From Oscarella lobularis (lineage: Eukaryota; Porifera; Homoscleromorpha; Homosclerophorida; Oscarellidae), in the NCBI RefSeq assembly GCF_947507565.1, contig NC_089178.1, forward strand, positions 3,038,001 to 3,102,000: a DNA stretch of 64,000 nt. Reading direction: 5' to 3'. Of this stretch, positions 11,464-22,425 are shown piece after piece. A program made the position numbers and the translations under genes. The notes below the pieces were generated by a model that was not told the origin of the DNA, made no database searches, and saw only the letters and a list, made by a program, of their open reading frames with translations. Numbering within the stretch: position 1 is the first letter of the stretch; every line of letters starts with the position of its first letter.

Positions 11464-14400
11464 ATGAAAAGAAAAAAGCGAGATCCGACTGGAACGTGAG
11501 TGGCTCCATCGACGTGAAGTGTCGAAATACCATCTCGAAGTAGCTGCCATATAAATGGGGCTCCTTTTAGGACCTGTTTATCCGATATACGATCATTCTT
11601 CCCGAAGAGTCCCCCGAAAGTGGCGAAACGAGACGAAGCGGACTCGCGTCGAAACCCCAGACAGCCGATACGGGTGCCGATACTCGCAGAAATGAAAAAA
11701 CGCGTCGTAATGTCGAGGAGGACGAACGCGGCGAAACAACAGAAAACCGTGAAAGACGTACTCCGAGACAAACCTCGAAGTGCACTCGTTGTTTCTAAGC
11801 TACCAATGAAACCCCCTTCTCCAAAATTAGTAGAAAAATTCGAGAAACTGAGCACGGATTCGTCGAAGACATTTCAAAAAAGGAAGTTGTCCGACAATGC
11901 CGTGGGAAATGAGTGTCCGTTCGGAAGAGTTCCCATTGTAAACGCTTTGAATTGTGGGAAGAAATCTGTCACACGAGAAGAAACCACGCCTATTTCGCGC
12001 AAGAGCGAAGATTGTTTGATTTCTGAAACTCCAATACGTGAATCAGTAGAAGCAGCTATGGAAACTGATTCGGCCTTACTACAGCAGCAAGAGGAAACGG
12101 CACCTGTTTCAGAACAGACGTCAGGAACTGAACGCAAGATCAAAGTGCGTTTGATTTCAAATGATACTCCGGTAGTTGAGCCAGCAGCACCAGTGCCTAT
12201 GGAAACGAATCAGCACGAAGACTTGGATGATCCATTTCTTGATGCTGATGATGATGATGACGATCTGCCTGTAATATCGCTCGAGCGTCAGAGGGAGAGC
12301 AGCGTAGAGAGAAGGTAGAGAGAGAGGAGCGTTTTCTGGATTTGATTGCATAAATGTATGCAATTTATTTTGAAGGGATGTAGATGCGGTGTGTCAAGAT
12401 GTAAGAAGACTTTGGGAGGTTTGTTGATAAAAATGGGGGATTTTTTTCTCTAGAGATCATCCCGTCTTGATCAATTGCTAGAGTCAACCTATAAAAACGT
12501 ATAAATATCATTATGATTATTGTTTTGATTGATCAGTGGATTGATATTGTTGTAGGAAACTCTGGCCTGTATGAAATCTGAAATTCTGGTTTGTCTCTTT
12601 CTCCACTGGTATACGTTTAGTTGCCACAGAGATTTGATATAGAATGACCAATTGGGAGATAGAATCAAAAGGAGAGCCAATGAAGATGACGAGGAAGGTA
12701 TGGGATTTTATTTAATTAATATGCGGGGGAAATAATGCTATTTTAGCGTCACCTGACCTTTCCGCCGATGACCAGGCAAATTTAGATAAAGTACATACAA
12801 AGTAGCTATGACATCGTCTTGCTATTGTTTCGATTCTTTATCCATTCAGTTCATGATTCACACCAGCGAAAGTCAGCTAGAAATTCCCGGAGAAAAATCA
12901 TTCAATGGGGGTCCTCCCATGGTGAGATTGATTTGATGTGCGGAATTGTGTACATGTAGCGACGTACAGCCTTTGCGATGTCCTATGCCGCGTTTCAGCG
13001 GACCTCTTGATGCCATGCAAACATTCCTTCAATCCATCACAGATGGTATACATAGAGAAAAGGGCCACACGATTTGTTTATTAATTACTAATTTATTTAG
13101 AGGATACTCTTAGGGCAGCAGTTGGTTTTGATGCAATCCATCTGATTTATTTGAAAGTTATTTGTCCAGATCAAGTTGCCCAGTGGCTTTTCAAATACAG
13201 TTAGAAAAGATCATTTATTCATTCATTCATTCATTCATTTAATAGAGTCTATTTTCATCTAGTGTGCTCTCAGTCAAACGTTGACATAGTTATGTGCTGT
13301 TTTAAGTCGTTGCTCTCCTGGATGAAAATAGGAAAAGAGGTCAGTAGGGAGAAGGATTTAGGATAGGATATCTAACGTTGGCCGCTGTCTACAGGAACCA
13401 GATTGTGGCACCCAATGGTTTCCCTCGGTTTTAGTCGTCTCCGGAGTTCTTGCTAGCTATGGTAGAACGCGTAGAATAAAGGCAAAGGCAAATTTCCCTT
13501 CTACGTTTCCTGTCTCAGGTATGACGCTCGAATCGGCTCTGCCGGAGCGACTTGTTGACGCAGACGCGACCATAAGACGCTTTCGGTAATCTAACCTATC
13601 CAGAAAAAAGTTCAAAAATATATGACTCCACTATAGCGGAAAAATTTTGGAGACCTTTGTTGCTAAAGTGGAACCCGTTGGTTCCGGTAAGAGCATCTTC
13701 TCTCTTGTCCGTTCTCCCAATGATCCTTTTTTCTAAGATGGCGTAATTCCCGTTTTTGCCTTCTCGAAGATGTTGGAAATTGTAGCATTGAGTATTGACT
13801 TGAGGTACACTTAACTCTAATAGGAAGTCGTTTAGGAGAGATCATAGCTTCGTTCTAGACCAGAAGTTTATACCGTGGAAGACGTGTTTGGCTTCCTCGC
13901 AGTCATTGCGCGATGTTCTCTCGACAAGCGCACCGTCAGGTAAAAAGGAGAGTTTTTTTAGAAACGTTCTGAACTCAATTCTCGCTCTCAGTCTTCAATG
14001 CAGCGTTCAAACGCTCGTTACATCCTGTCTTGATTGGTTTCTCGAAGAGGATTGGTTCGCGAAAGTAAGAAGCATGTATGTTTTTTTTGTAATTTTCTGA
14101 ACGGTTTGTATACGCAGGCGAAGGAGCTCTGCGTTCTGTTTGGGTGTCTTTCGGATAACCACCGAAATTTACTCCAGTTAGCGACGAATTTGCCAGTAGG
14201 GCAGAGAGGCGTGTAAGTCAGAATCATCTTTTGAAAGCGAAAGAATGAATTTTCGTGTATTTAGCGATTTTCAGAAATTATTTAGGCATGTTTGCCGTCG
14301 TCGGAAAATAGGGTTTCAATTTTGAATTGTTCTTTTTTCGCAGCTATTCGCTGCTCTGCAGATTTCATCCTGAAAAACGCAACGTGCCGTTTGAAGTAAG

Positions 14401-14993
14401 ACTACAATATTGCTCAACATAAATTCTAAAATCAAATTATTAGAAAGTTGGTCTGTCTCTGAAGGTGAAATTTTTAGGTCTATTGTTGGTTGCTTAGAGA
14501 CTAGTGCCTAATACGTCTTAGATATCTTATTTGATACCCTTTGTGGACGCTCTTGAGCTGAGTAGTGACTCCGATTATGGACTAATTAATACGTTAATTA
14601 ATTTGCTGGATTTTTGCGTCGGAAACGAGGCTCCAAAAAGAGAAGAAATGGTCAGACCTCTCAGTGGTGTCATTGAAAATTAATTTTGTCTGTTAGAGCG
14701 ATCTGACTCGTTTGTTTGGCTTGCTGCATTCGCGAGTTGGAGAAATCAAAGACAAGACAGGACGTGATGTGGCTAGAGGGAAGGTAGGACAATACATATT
14801 TTTATGAGATGTTACAGACTTTGCTTTTCTCTAAGACAAAAGATTTTATTTATCGTCTATTACTAAAGTATGATGCATTTATCCGTTTCAGACGTTCGTC
14901 CCAGGTACAAAAATACTGATATCCTAATCTTATCTACAATCTATTTTTTAGTCTACTATTCGCGACTACTTGAATTTGGGCGATAGAGCGTAA
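11464..14993 (+). CDS. SLF2: SLF2/FAM178A homologue (SMC5/6 localisation factor)
   Basis: About twelve or more exons. Exon 1 is 11464-11495, spliced at 11571 to a long exon ending near 12313, followed by many 40-150-base exons. The N-terminus carries LSDIRSFFPKSPPK, a PIP-box-like motif where SLF2 has a comparable IxxFF element. A basic, Ser/Pro-rich, unstructured region with a DADDDDDD acid patch follows. The conserved FAM178 domain starts near 12384 (DVDAVCQDVRRLWE) and includes ANLDKFMIHTSESQLEIPG, then FSGPLDAMQTFL and CPDQVAQWLFKY near 13170, and WFPSVLVVSGVLASYG near 13420. The last exon reads STIRDYLNLGDRA with TAA at 14991-14993. SLF2 works with SLF1 and RAD18 to recruit SMC5/6 to damaged DNA. 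The call rests on order and spacing of remembered motifs. Confidence 0.75.
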
Positions 14994-15141
14994 TGTTCGT
15001 TTTCGGGTACAATTCAATTAAGAATGGCTGATGACGTAATATTCTTGCACGTGATAAAAAGCATCCGGGAGTTGCCGCTCTTTCTTTTCTCCCCCTCGCC
15101 GACGCTGAGACGCCAACTGGAAACGCAGGCCTCGTTCAGAG

Positions 15142-17618
15142 ATGGGAATCTCGTTTTCCAATCCAGTCGGTGACGACAAGCAGGCTGAAATCAAAGGTAC
15201 GCCCGACGACGAGTGCACATGGTTGGCAGAGAGGGGTGTGTCCTCCTTCGGCAGAGCTCATCGAAGCCGTGCTCAAAACGTTCACGCTCCAATACACGAA
15301 AGCATACGGCATCGAACTGCTGAAGAAAATCAAAGCCGACGTGCAAGCAGAGCCGCCGAGCTGGCAACTGTTAGAACGCCCAGTAAGCGAAATTCCCTCG
15401 TCACCACGTTTTCCCCAACAAAACTGCGCCAGAGCGGATCGTTCAAGAAGCCCCTGAAAACCGGCTATCTGACAAAACAAGGCGCCGTTCGCAAGAGCTG
15501 GCTTCGACGCTTCTTCGTCGTTCGCGCCGACTACAAAATCGAGTATTACGAAGACGAAGAGGCGAGTTGCGGGGGAGCCGAGGGGAGGGGCTTCAGACTA
15601 GACGTGCACACCTTTCTGTCTCACTCAGATCTACAACAAGGGCGGAAAACCAAAAGGGACAATTTCACCATGCGGTTACACGGTTTCGCGCGACTTGGAC
15701 AAGGATCTTCTCTCGCGCGCTCAGGAAATCGCCGAAAAAATGGGCAAGCGCCACATCGAAAACCTTCGAAGGTTCTCTATTCTTTTCTTTAGGCATCGAT
15801 GCCAGCGATATTCCGGCCATACCGAAATACCCCAATTTCGCGTTCGAAATTCATCACCATCGACGTCGCTGCTATTTCATTCACGCCGAAAAAGAGGAGG
15901 AAAAAGACGAGTGGGTCAAAGTGTTCAAGCAGTGTTGTCGTCACTGCTACGGTAATTAAATAATCACTCAGTCAGTCATGTTCATTTTTGAGAACGCCCA
16001 TAACAAGGATTCAATAATCCTGACCCCGTTGCCCAGGCTGCCTTCCGTCAGGCAATTCGACGCACGCGCTGGGAATTGGGTCGCTGGGGTTACTGGACCT
16101 ACGGTGGTAGCGAGGAACAGGTACAAAGCAACAATTCCTATTGAAACTATTAGCGATTCTGTCACATATAGGTTCTAAGCGATCTGATTGTCGATGAATT
16201 GAATTGGACCGTCATGAAAGACGTCTACTATAACATCAAGGGTCCCTATGCTATTAGGATGACTATTCGAAACAAGGTAGGAATTCTTAAGGGGGAGAAA
16301 AGTGATGGATCCTAGCTGCATTTCTTCTTTTTAGGTCTTGCAAACGTTGGATACGTTTGTAAGCGCTGCCGTCACTCCCGCCTACAAGGCAATGGAGACG
16401 GCCGTGAAAGCGTTGCGCGGTCGCGTCGAAGGAATGATTCGCGAGAAAATCGAGCCGATTTTCGGCGCCGAAAAAGAAATCAAAGAAAAAATCAAAAGTG
16501 GAAAGGAAGAACTTTTTATGTTAAGTGTTCTACGTTGATAATTTTTCAGATGCCGTTGTGGAGACGGTGAGTCCCGTCTTGTCTGAAAGGGTATCTCCTC
16601 GTCTGGCGGGAATTGTGCAAATTTTGACGTCACCCGTGCGGAAAAACTCGACTTTTGATCGCGTGGTTGCTTTAATTTTTGTTCTCAGATGTCGGAAGCC
16701 TTTCAAGAGACGAGAAACCTTTTCGACGAGAAAGTGGCTCATCTGGCTCGAAAGGTGAAAGACAACAATGGCTTCGGAGACAAAATGGAGCACGTGCGTA
16801 ATCTACAAAAAAAGCACGTTCACGTTTTCTCTAATTCAAAATTTTCTTCTCAGTATTTCCACGACTTGGACAACGCGCCTCAAATCATCTACGTCATGAG
16901 TGACGCCTATAAAAAAGTCGACGTCATGCACGATCCGCTCTGGGCTCTGCGTCAATTTTTCGACGAGATTGAGCCCTGGTCTCTCATATGGACAGCTCAC
17001 GACCTGCTGAAAAGGGCAAGCGATGGCGCGGCAATTCAAAAGAGCCAAGTATATGATGACATTCTTCTTTACTAGGTTCTAGACAATGCCATGTACACAT
17101 TCGAGAAAGAGCTTCAGGACGAAGGCGAGCAGACCAACTTGAAAACCGATAGCGGTGCAGCAGAGGCGGCAATCTTGAAAGTGAAAGAAAGCGTTCAGGA
17201 GGTAATGACCTAATTTATTACTGTAGTTGTTCTTCCGCAATTCAATTTTTTTCTACAGAGATTTGCTCACGATGCTTCTGATGCAACGACGGAATATTAC
17301 AAGGACATTATGCTTTCTATTGTCAAGCCATTTTTGCTCAAGATTGTGAATCCGCTGACAAAACCGGTACATATAGAAAGAAAGGAGAAATGTGAGCCTA
17401 TACTTTTACTCTGAAATTCAGCTACTTGAGCCGATTAATAACGCCGTTCCCGACGCTTTCAAGGAGATTATTGACGTCGAGGAGATGTTTGAAAGTGTCG
17501 TAGAAGGCATCGTTGGAGACTCTATTTCCAAGGGTGAGTGCCGTAACCGAAAATTACAAAGCTATACACTAATGTTCTCCATCTCGTTTCAGTTATCGAA
17601 CACGTCACATCTTCATAG
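15142..17618 (+). CDS. PH-domain protein with long helical C-terminal region, uncharacterised family
   Basis: Starts MGISFSNPVGDDKQAEIK; the exon joins at acceptor 15257 to ELIEAVLKTFTLQYTKAYG. A PH domain follows (about 15440-15955: LKTGYLTKQGAVRKSWLRRFF, split strands, then DEWVKVFKQCC). The rest is alpha-helical: a W/Y-rich motif (RRTRWELGRWGYW, near 16060), a segment repeatedly like EKIEPIFGAEKEIKEKIK, PVLSERVSPRLAGI and a C-terminus ending VIEHVTSS. One intron, 15562-15628, has a GC donor (GAG|GCGAGT). The architecture recalls a poorly studied PH family I associate with sponges and amoebae. PH domains bind phosphoinositides, so a membrane-linked role is inferred. Confidence 0.7.
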
Positions 17619-17858
17619 GCTAGAAAAGACTAGGAGAGCTGCAGCGCTTCTGTCAGTGTGTTTCTACCTCGTTTCATTTCGTTTTTTTTATAATCTTCGC
17701 TGGTTCAATTGGTTTTTTGTTGTTGTGTGTGTAGGAGAATCCATTCAATTATTCAATTAGCTGGCTGATCACACAGAAGAGAGAAAGCCCGGGTATTTTA
17801 GCAGGCGCACGCGCTGCGACAGCTTGGAGTCTTCAGCTCCTCGAAAGAACGATCAACG

Positions 17859-18381
17859 ATGATGCACATGGTTTTCTACTTCGGCCAATCGTTCCAGTAT
17901 CTGTTCAGCGGATGGAACGTGACCACTAAAGGCGGTACGTCAGAACGCGCATCGTTTTTGAGATTCGAATGACGCAATTAGGCCTCGCCGGCACGATGCT
18001 GGCCATCTTTACTCTCGCTGCTGCCTACGAGGGACTTAAATCCTTTCGGCAGTGGCTGGTAACTCGAAAGTCGGGTTCCTACGACTTGGAAGGACAGGAA
18101 AAAAGTCCGCTGGTTCGAGGCTACCGATCGCCCAAGTGAGTCAGAACGAGCCTTATCGAGGCGATATTGTGCATTTGAATTTACCCAGAATCGGATGGCG
18201 TGATCACAGCATTCAGACGCTATTGCACTTGGTGCAGATTACAGTCGCCTACGTTTTGATGTTGGCTTTTATGACGTACAACGGTTGGCTGTGCATCGCT
18301 CTTCTTCTTGGCTCGGCATTCGGCTATCTGGTGTTTGCGAAAAGCCGGGAAGAATTTGCCGATCAAAGCGACTGTCATTAG
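17859..18381 (+). CDS. CTR-type copper transporter A
   Basis: Three exons (17859-17934, 17982 to about 18134, last exon from about 18190). Short protein with the Met-rich start MMHMVFYFGQSFQYLFSGW, a first membrane segment (AIFTLAAAYEGLKSF), the MxxxM copper-selectivity motif in helix 2 (LMLAFMTYNGW) and the GxxxG packing motif in helix 3 (GSAFGYLVF). It ends ADQSDCH with TAG at 18379. CTR proteins form trimers that import Cu(I). There is no long extracellular His/Met domain. CTR copper transporter B starts 60 bases downstream. Confidence 0.9.
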
Positions 18382-18440
18382 ATTGTTTTTTGCTAGCGTG
18401 CGCTTCTGCTGCTCATATTTTTTTCGCCGTATTTTTTAGC

Positions 18441-19044
18441 ATGGAACCGAATGCGGTTTTTCATTTCGGTTTTGAGTCGCAGCTTCTCTTTCAGAACTGG
18501 AAGGCCGAAACCACCGAAAGTAAGCTATACTCTTGATGCAAGGGCCCCTTTCGAGGAACTTACGATCCTTTGCAGATTTAGTCGGCTCGTGCTTGAGCGT
18601 ATTCTCCGTGAGCATACTTTACGAGCTCCTAAAATCCTTCCGAAGCTGGCTGGCAGATCGAGGGCGACAAAAACCAATCGCAGACGTCGAAAGAACGAAC
18701 TACGGCACCCAAACTGAATCAACCAGTCTCCTTCCATCGAAGCCACAACGGTAATATCCCAGAAACGCAATTACAAAGAGGCTTACGATTGTCCCCCACC
18801 CTCTCCACGCAGTCGCTCGACTTCGTGGCCCCTACACGCAATTCAGACCTTTTTGCACGTCATCGAAGTCTTAGTCTCCTTCAGTCTCATGCTGGTCGTG
18901 ATGACATGCAACGCGTGGTTATTTCTATCGATTGTACTCGGTTCGACACTCGGTTATTTCGTTTTCGGTAAACGGCGAGAAGCATCGCGAGCCCAAACCC
19001 CAATGAGACCTCTCTACTATCGAACCGACACCTGTCATCCATAA
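18441..19044 (+). CDS. CTR-type copper transporter B
   Basis: Start MEPNAVFHFGFESQLLFQNW, exon 1 ending at the donor near 18519; exon 2 (NLVGSCLSVFSVSILYELLKSF) ends near 18752; exon 3 carries HAIQTFLHVIEVLVSF, the MxxxM motif (LMLVVMTCNAW) and GxxxG (GSTLGYFVFGK). It ends RTDTCHP at 19042-19044. The N-terminus lacks the MxM of transporter A and has only the initiator Met, so metal acquisition may differ. Same strand and order as transporter A, so tandem duplicates. A tttttag just upstream of the ATG could be a 5'-UTR splice acceptor. Confidence 0.88.
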
Positions 19045-19080
19045 ATCCGCGGCAATTTTTTTATATAATAATTTCTGCCA

Positions 19081-19953
19081 TTAACTACTGTTATAGTAAA
19101 ATTTCATGTTGTTCCATAGTAGAAGGGACGACTTCTGTTTACGGCTTGCGAATTTCGTTTTGTGCACGCATATATTTTTCGAGCCGCTTTTTAACGCGTT
19201 CAATACGTTTTGTATTTCTCCCGATAAAGTTTTTGACGGTTGTAACGTGACCACGTGAAGCCGAGGCAATTGGATCGATCTAGAGGTCGCATGTTTTTTG
19301 GTGATTGGTTGACGTGCGCTAGTATTGTCGCCGAATTCTTCTTCTAGCACGCGATTGATTCCACCAAGTAGCATTTGGTAATTTGAAACGTCCGAATTCG
19401 GTGACCACACGTGACGTGGCGACTGAATTTGACGGGGAGCTCGGGGAGCTGGAGGGGCTTTTGCTCTAGCTTTTAGATTAGTTTTTTGTGGTGACGCGTC
19501 GGTAATTTTAGGGAGTTCCTTGTTAGTAGAATCCTCTGCTTTTTGTTGTGGCAAAGGGTGTCTTTTTTTTAAATGAAAAGACACTTTTTTCTTGCGAACG
19601 GTAGTCTGACGAGATTTTTTTCTCGTCACTTTTTGCCCAATAATGGGACTGGGCACTTGTATGTGTTGACAAGAAAGTGCCGGCTTTCTGACAGAGCCGC
19701 CTCTTTCCTTTCTATCCTCCTCCTCCTCCTTTATCAACTGTCGTCGTCGTCGTATAATTAGTCTAGGCATTGGACGCTCAATCCTGGGTAGAGCAATCTT
19801 GATTGTTTGCGTTCGACAGTAAATTGGTTCTTGATATGCCTTGACTTCGAGAGGAGGCTCGGCCGGTGGGGGTTCCTTTTTTCTCGGTTGACGACCGGCA
19901 CTCAACCGCAACAACGTACCAATATCCTGGGAATAGGACTCGGTGTATAATGA
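19081..19953 (-). CDS. Basic, low-complexity protein of unknown function, 5' end unresolved
   Basis: An open frame runs from a TAG at 19956-19954 to TAA at 19083-19081. The protein is Lys/Arg/Pro-rich (for example KKEPPPAEPPLEVK, RRRRQLIKEEEEDRKERGG) with a more ordered C-terminal part containing SNYQMLLGGINRVLEEEFGD and ILNALK-like helices. No ATG lies in frame; the coding-like start SLYTESYSQDIGT suggests an upstream exon. A possible exon with ATG sits near 20008 but would need a 27-base intron, which is too short to accept. No domain is recognised. It is convergent with copper transporter B, 36 bases away. Confidence 0.45.
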   Translation of the reverse strand, partial: SLYTESYSQDIGTLLRLSAGRQPRKKEPPPAEPPLEVKAYQEPIYCRTQTIKIALPRIERPMPRLIIRRRRQLIKEEEEDRKERGGSVRKPALSCQHIQVPSPIIGQKVTRKKSRQTTVRKKKVSFHLKKRHPLPQQKAEDSTNKELPKITDASPQKTNLKARAKAPPAPRAPRQIQSPRHVWSPNSDVSNYQMLLGGINRVLEEEFGDNTSARQPITKKHATSRSIQLPRLHVVTLQPSKTLSGEIQNVLNALKSGSKNICVHKTKFASRKQKSSLLLWNNMKFYYNSS

Positions 19954-20144
19954 CTACAGTTTCGCGCAGTCTCTCCCTACCAAGACAGGTCGTTTGCGCG
20001 TACTTTCTTTTTGCATCTACCTAGTGCCAGTCGCGAGTCACACGGGACGAATGGCATTGCGTTTGTCTTTTATACGCATTTTACGGCTAGTTCTATGGCT
20101 CTAATAAGGCTGCGCGGCATTTTGTTCTGTCAAGGCGGCTTTTT

Positions 20145-21763
20145 CTAAGTAGCTGGCGTCAAGACGGGACATATCTTGCCCAAGAGAACGGGCTCAGTTG
20201 CTCCTGTCACGTCTGCGGGTGTTAGCTGTTTAGTACCGTGGCGCCGCCGCTTTTGCGACGATACTTGCCTGGTAAGTTTGTTTGGTTTCCTTTCAGAGTC
20301 TGATAGGCGAGATAGGCGAAACACATGGCCTGAGATATTGCGTCGGAACCAGGTGATTAATTAATTAATGATTTTGTGAATACTTCTTTAGCGTCGCTGT
20401 TGATTCCTTCGTCGTCTGTCGTTCCAACTTTGTATTCGGAAAATTTTGTCGTCAGATGTCTACACTAACGGTTGATTGCTACGCCTTTGCGCGTATATTA
20501 TTTGCCTGAGTATTTGCGTGTTGTGTACTCCACCGCCGCTGACTAGTAGTCGTCTCAATGTGCCCTCGTTGTTTTCAAGCTTTGGTTTTAAAAAACTGTC
20601 GTAGTTAGATCGAACTGCCTCTACGGTGAATTCTAGTAGGCAAAGAGGAGATTTGATTAACAGAGCGTAGTTATTATTTATACCCGTTGCAGTGGCTATA
20701 AAATCTTCGTTACTAACGTTGAGTTGCTGGGCTTTTTTATGGAGTTGCATTCTATAATCTTTTCCGTACATCTAGTATAAAACGCTAAACCATTTTTTTT
20801 GTAGATGAGATCATGATGATTCGTTTTGACCTCTCGGCCGGTTGACTTTGGTGGACGGCGTTGCAGGAAGGGATCATTGCACATCCAAACTAATAGATCC
20901 CTGACTACCTTTCCTTTGGCTGCCTATAGAAAAGAAAGGAAGTGTCCACGGTAAGCGATCGATTAAGCACAACTAACCATCTGCCCGTTCCTGTCGAAGG
21001 GTTCATCAAAAAGATCTTGCATCAATCCGTCTATTACCATATTTCCCGGTCCGCAGTCAAAAGCAACGACTTCGGTCTTTGAATCGTCTAAAAAAAAGGT
21101 GTCAGCTAACGAGGCAGTGCAAAATACTACTTGTACTCCTTATCAAGGCCGTGACGTTACAAATTCCACCGACGTTTAAAAGCAGCACCACTTCTCCGTC
21201 ATTCAAATTTCGCCCGAATATTTGCAAGTCAAAGTAGGGTACCAGTGGTGCGCCTTGGCCACCCGCCGCTACGTCAGCAACGCGAAAATCTCCTACGGTC
21301 GTCGCACGGCACGTGACAGCAATCACAGACGGATCGCCGATTTGGAGCGTCGCGCGAACTCGACGCCCGTGCACCTCGCGCTCGTCCGGCGCATGATACA
21401 CAGTTTGTCCGTGCGAGCCGACGACGAATACGTCTTCCATGCGCAGACGAGCGCGCCGCGCAATGTCCAGCGCCGCCTCGGCGAAGAGTTGACCCAGTAA
21501 GACATTGTACGTGCACAATTGAGCCACGGAGCCGCGTGCTCCGAGCTCGAGCAGCTCCGCCTGCAGTCCCTTTGGATACGCGTACGTGTGGAAGGCCAAA
21601 CAATTCATTCGAATCCTAGCTACGAGTTTTTTTGCGCGAATGCCGGGTCCTATATAGGCTCCTCCTACCGGCGGCGTGTACAGTCGGTAATTTCGACCGC
21701 GCACGCGTCGATTCCGTCAGCACTTGTGCCCGACATCAAGCCGATAGCGTAAACGTTTTCCAT
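20145..21763 (-). CDS. anmK: Anhydro-N-acetylmuramic acid kinase (AnmK), intron-bearing
   Basis: AnmK cleaves and phosphorylates 1,6-anhydro-MurNAc during bacterial murein recycling. Start MENVYAIGLMSGTSADGIDA at 21763 carries the nucleotide-binding GLMSGTS motif. Further family motifs in order: VVGSHGQTVYH, LQIGDPSVIA, ADVAAGGQGAPLVPYFD (with the catalytic Asp region), LLNVGGICN, VIDGLMQDLFDEPFDRNG near 21020, PPKSTGRE near 20840, LLVSGGGVHNTQIL near 20530, TTDDEGINSDAKE and LPDVTGATEPVLLGKICP at the end (stop 20147-20145). At least five introns, all needed to keep the frame; two have GC donors (20460-20505 and 20213-20268). Essentially full length. Introns show it is a nuclear gene and not bacterial contamination. 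Origin by transfer is inferred. Confidence 0.9.
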
Positions 21764-21792
21764 CTTTCTTTCTTAGACCCCGTATAAAAAAT

Positions 21793-22356
21793 TTACTTCG
21801 CAAATCGAACGTATACGTCTAGGTCAATTAATTCGTTCGTCGCGTGGTGACGATCGAATTTGCGCAGCGTCGCTTCGAGTTCGAAGCCGCATCGGCGAGC
21901 CACGGCCGCACTGCGTTCATTTTCGCTTTCAGCTCGAATTTCGAGTCTTTGCACGTGCAAGACGTCAAATGCCAAGTCGGCGATCCGCTGCACCGCCTCG
22001 GTCACGTAACCGCGGCGTGCACACGACGATCGCACCCAGTATCCGACGTCCATGCGCGGCACGCGCCAATCGGGCCGATGCAGGCCCGACGAGCCGACAA
22101 AACGCCCCGTTTCCTTGTCGACAAGCAGCATGAACAGCTCGGCTCGTTCGATATAGCGAGCGAGCTTCTCGCGCATCATTCGCTCCCAATGAGAGTCGGG
22201 AAATTCTCCGGCCCAGCTAATCCAAGGTCGCAACTCGGGAAGCGATTCGCGCACCGCTTCGCCGAACATTGGACCGTCGCCAGGTCGCGGGCAGCGAATT
22301 AGCAGGCGTGAACTCTCGAATTCGGTAGGAACGTCTATTAGAAGCGGGTTCGTCAT
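21793..22356 (-). CDS. GNAT acetyltransferase, RimJ/RimL-like, intronless
   Basis: Single exon, 187 residues, from ATG at 22356 to TAA. It has the ribosomal-protein N-acetyltransferase layout: ESSRLLIRCPRPGDGPMF, then RYIERAELFMLLVDKETGRFVGSSGLH, an acetyl-CoA loop region (RRGYVTEAVQRIADLAFD) and RLEIRAESENERSAAVARRCGFELE. Substrate cannot be told. The lack of introns in an intron-rich region, the bacterial-style sequence and the position 30 bases from AnmK on the same strand suggest bacterial ancestry. It diverges from the KH gene over 69 bases. Confidence 0.85.
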   Translation of the reverse strand: MTNPLLIDVPTEFESSRLLIRCPRPGDGPMFGEAVRESLPELRPWISWAGEFPDSHWERMMREKLARYIERAELFMLLVDKETGRFVGSSGLHRPDWRVPRMDVGYWVRSSCARRGYVTEAVQRIADLAFDVLHVQRLEIRAESENERSAAVARRCGFELEATLRKFDRHHATNELIDLDVYVRFAK

Positions 22357-22425
22357 TAGCGCTAATCACTATATAGCGCTAGATCACGTTTCTTTTCAGA
22401 TGAAACGCATGCGCGAAGAGGAAGC
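22357..22425. promoter_or_regulatory. Short divergent promoter region, GNAT / FUBP-like
   Basis: Only 69 bases separate the two start codons. The stretch AATCACTATATAGCGCTAGATC contains a TATATA-like box in both orientations. A shared bidirectional promoter is inferred from spacing. Confidence 0.45.

Noticed and set aside
11620-12318. A stand-alone low-complexity protein ending at 12318
   Set aside because: The TAG is inside a GTAGAG donor; splicing to 12383 continues in frame into the SLF2-like domain, and the 5' side splices to an ATG at 11464.
19954-20010. Upstream exon MQKESTRKRPVL for the unknown basic protein
   Set aside because: Joining it would need a 27-base intron, well below the 45-70 bases seen elsewhere in the window.
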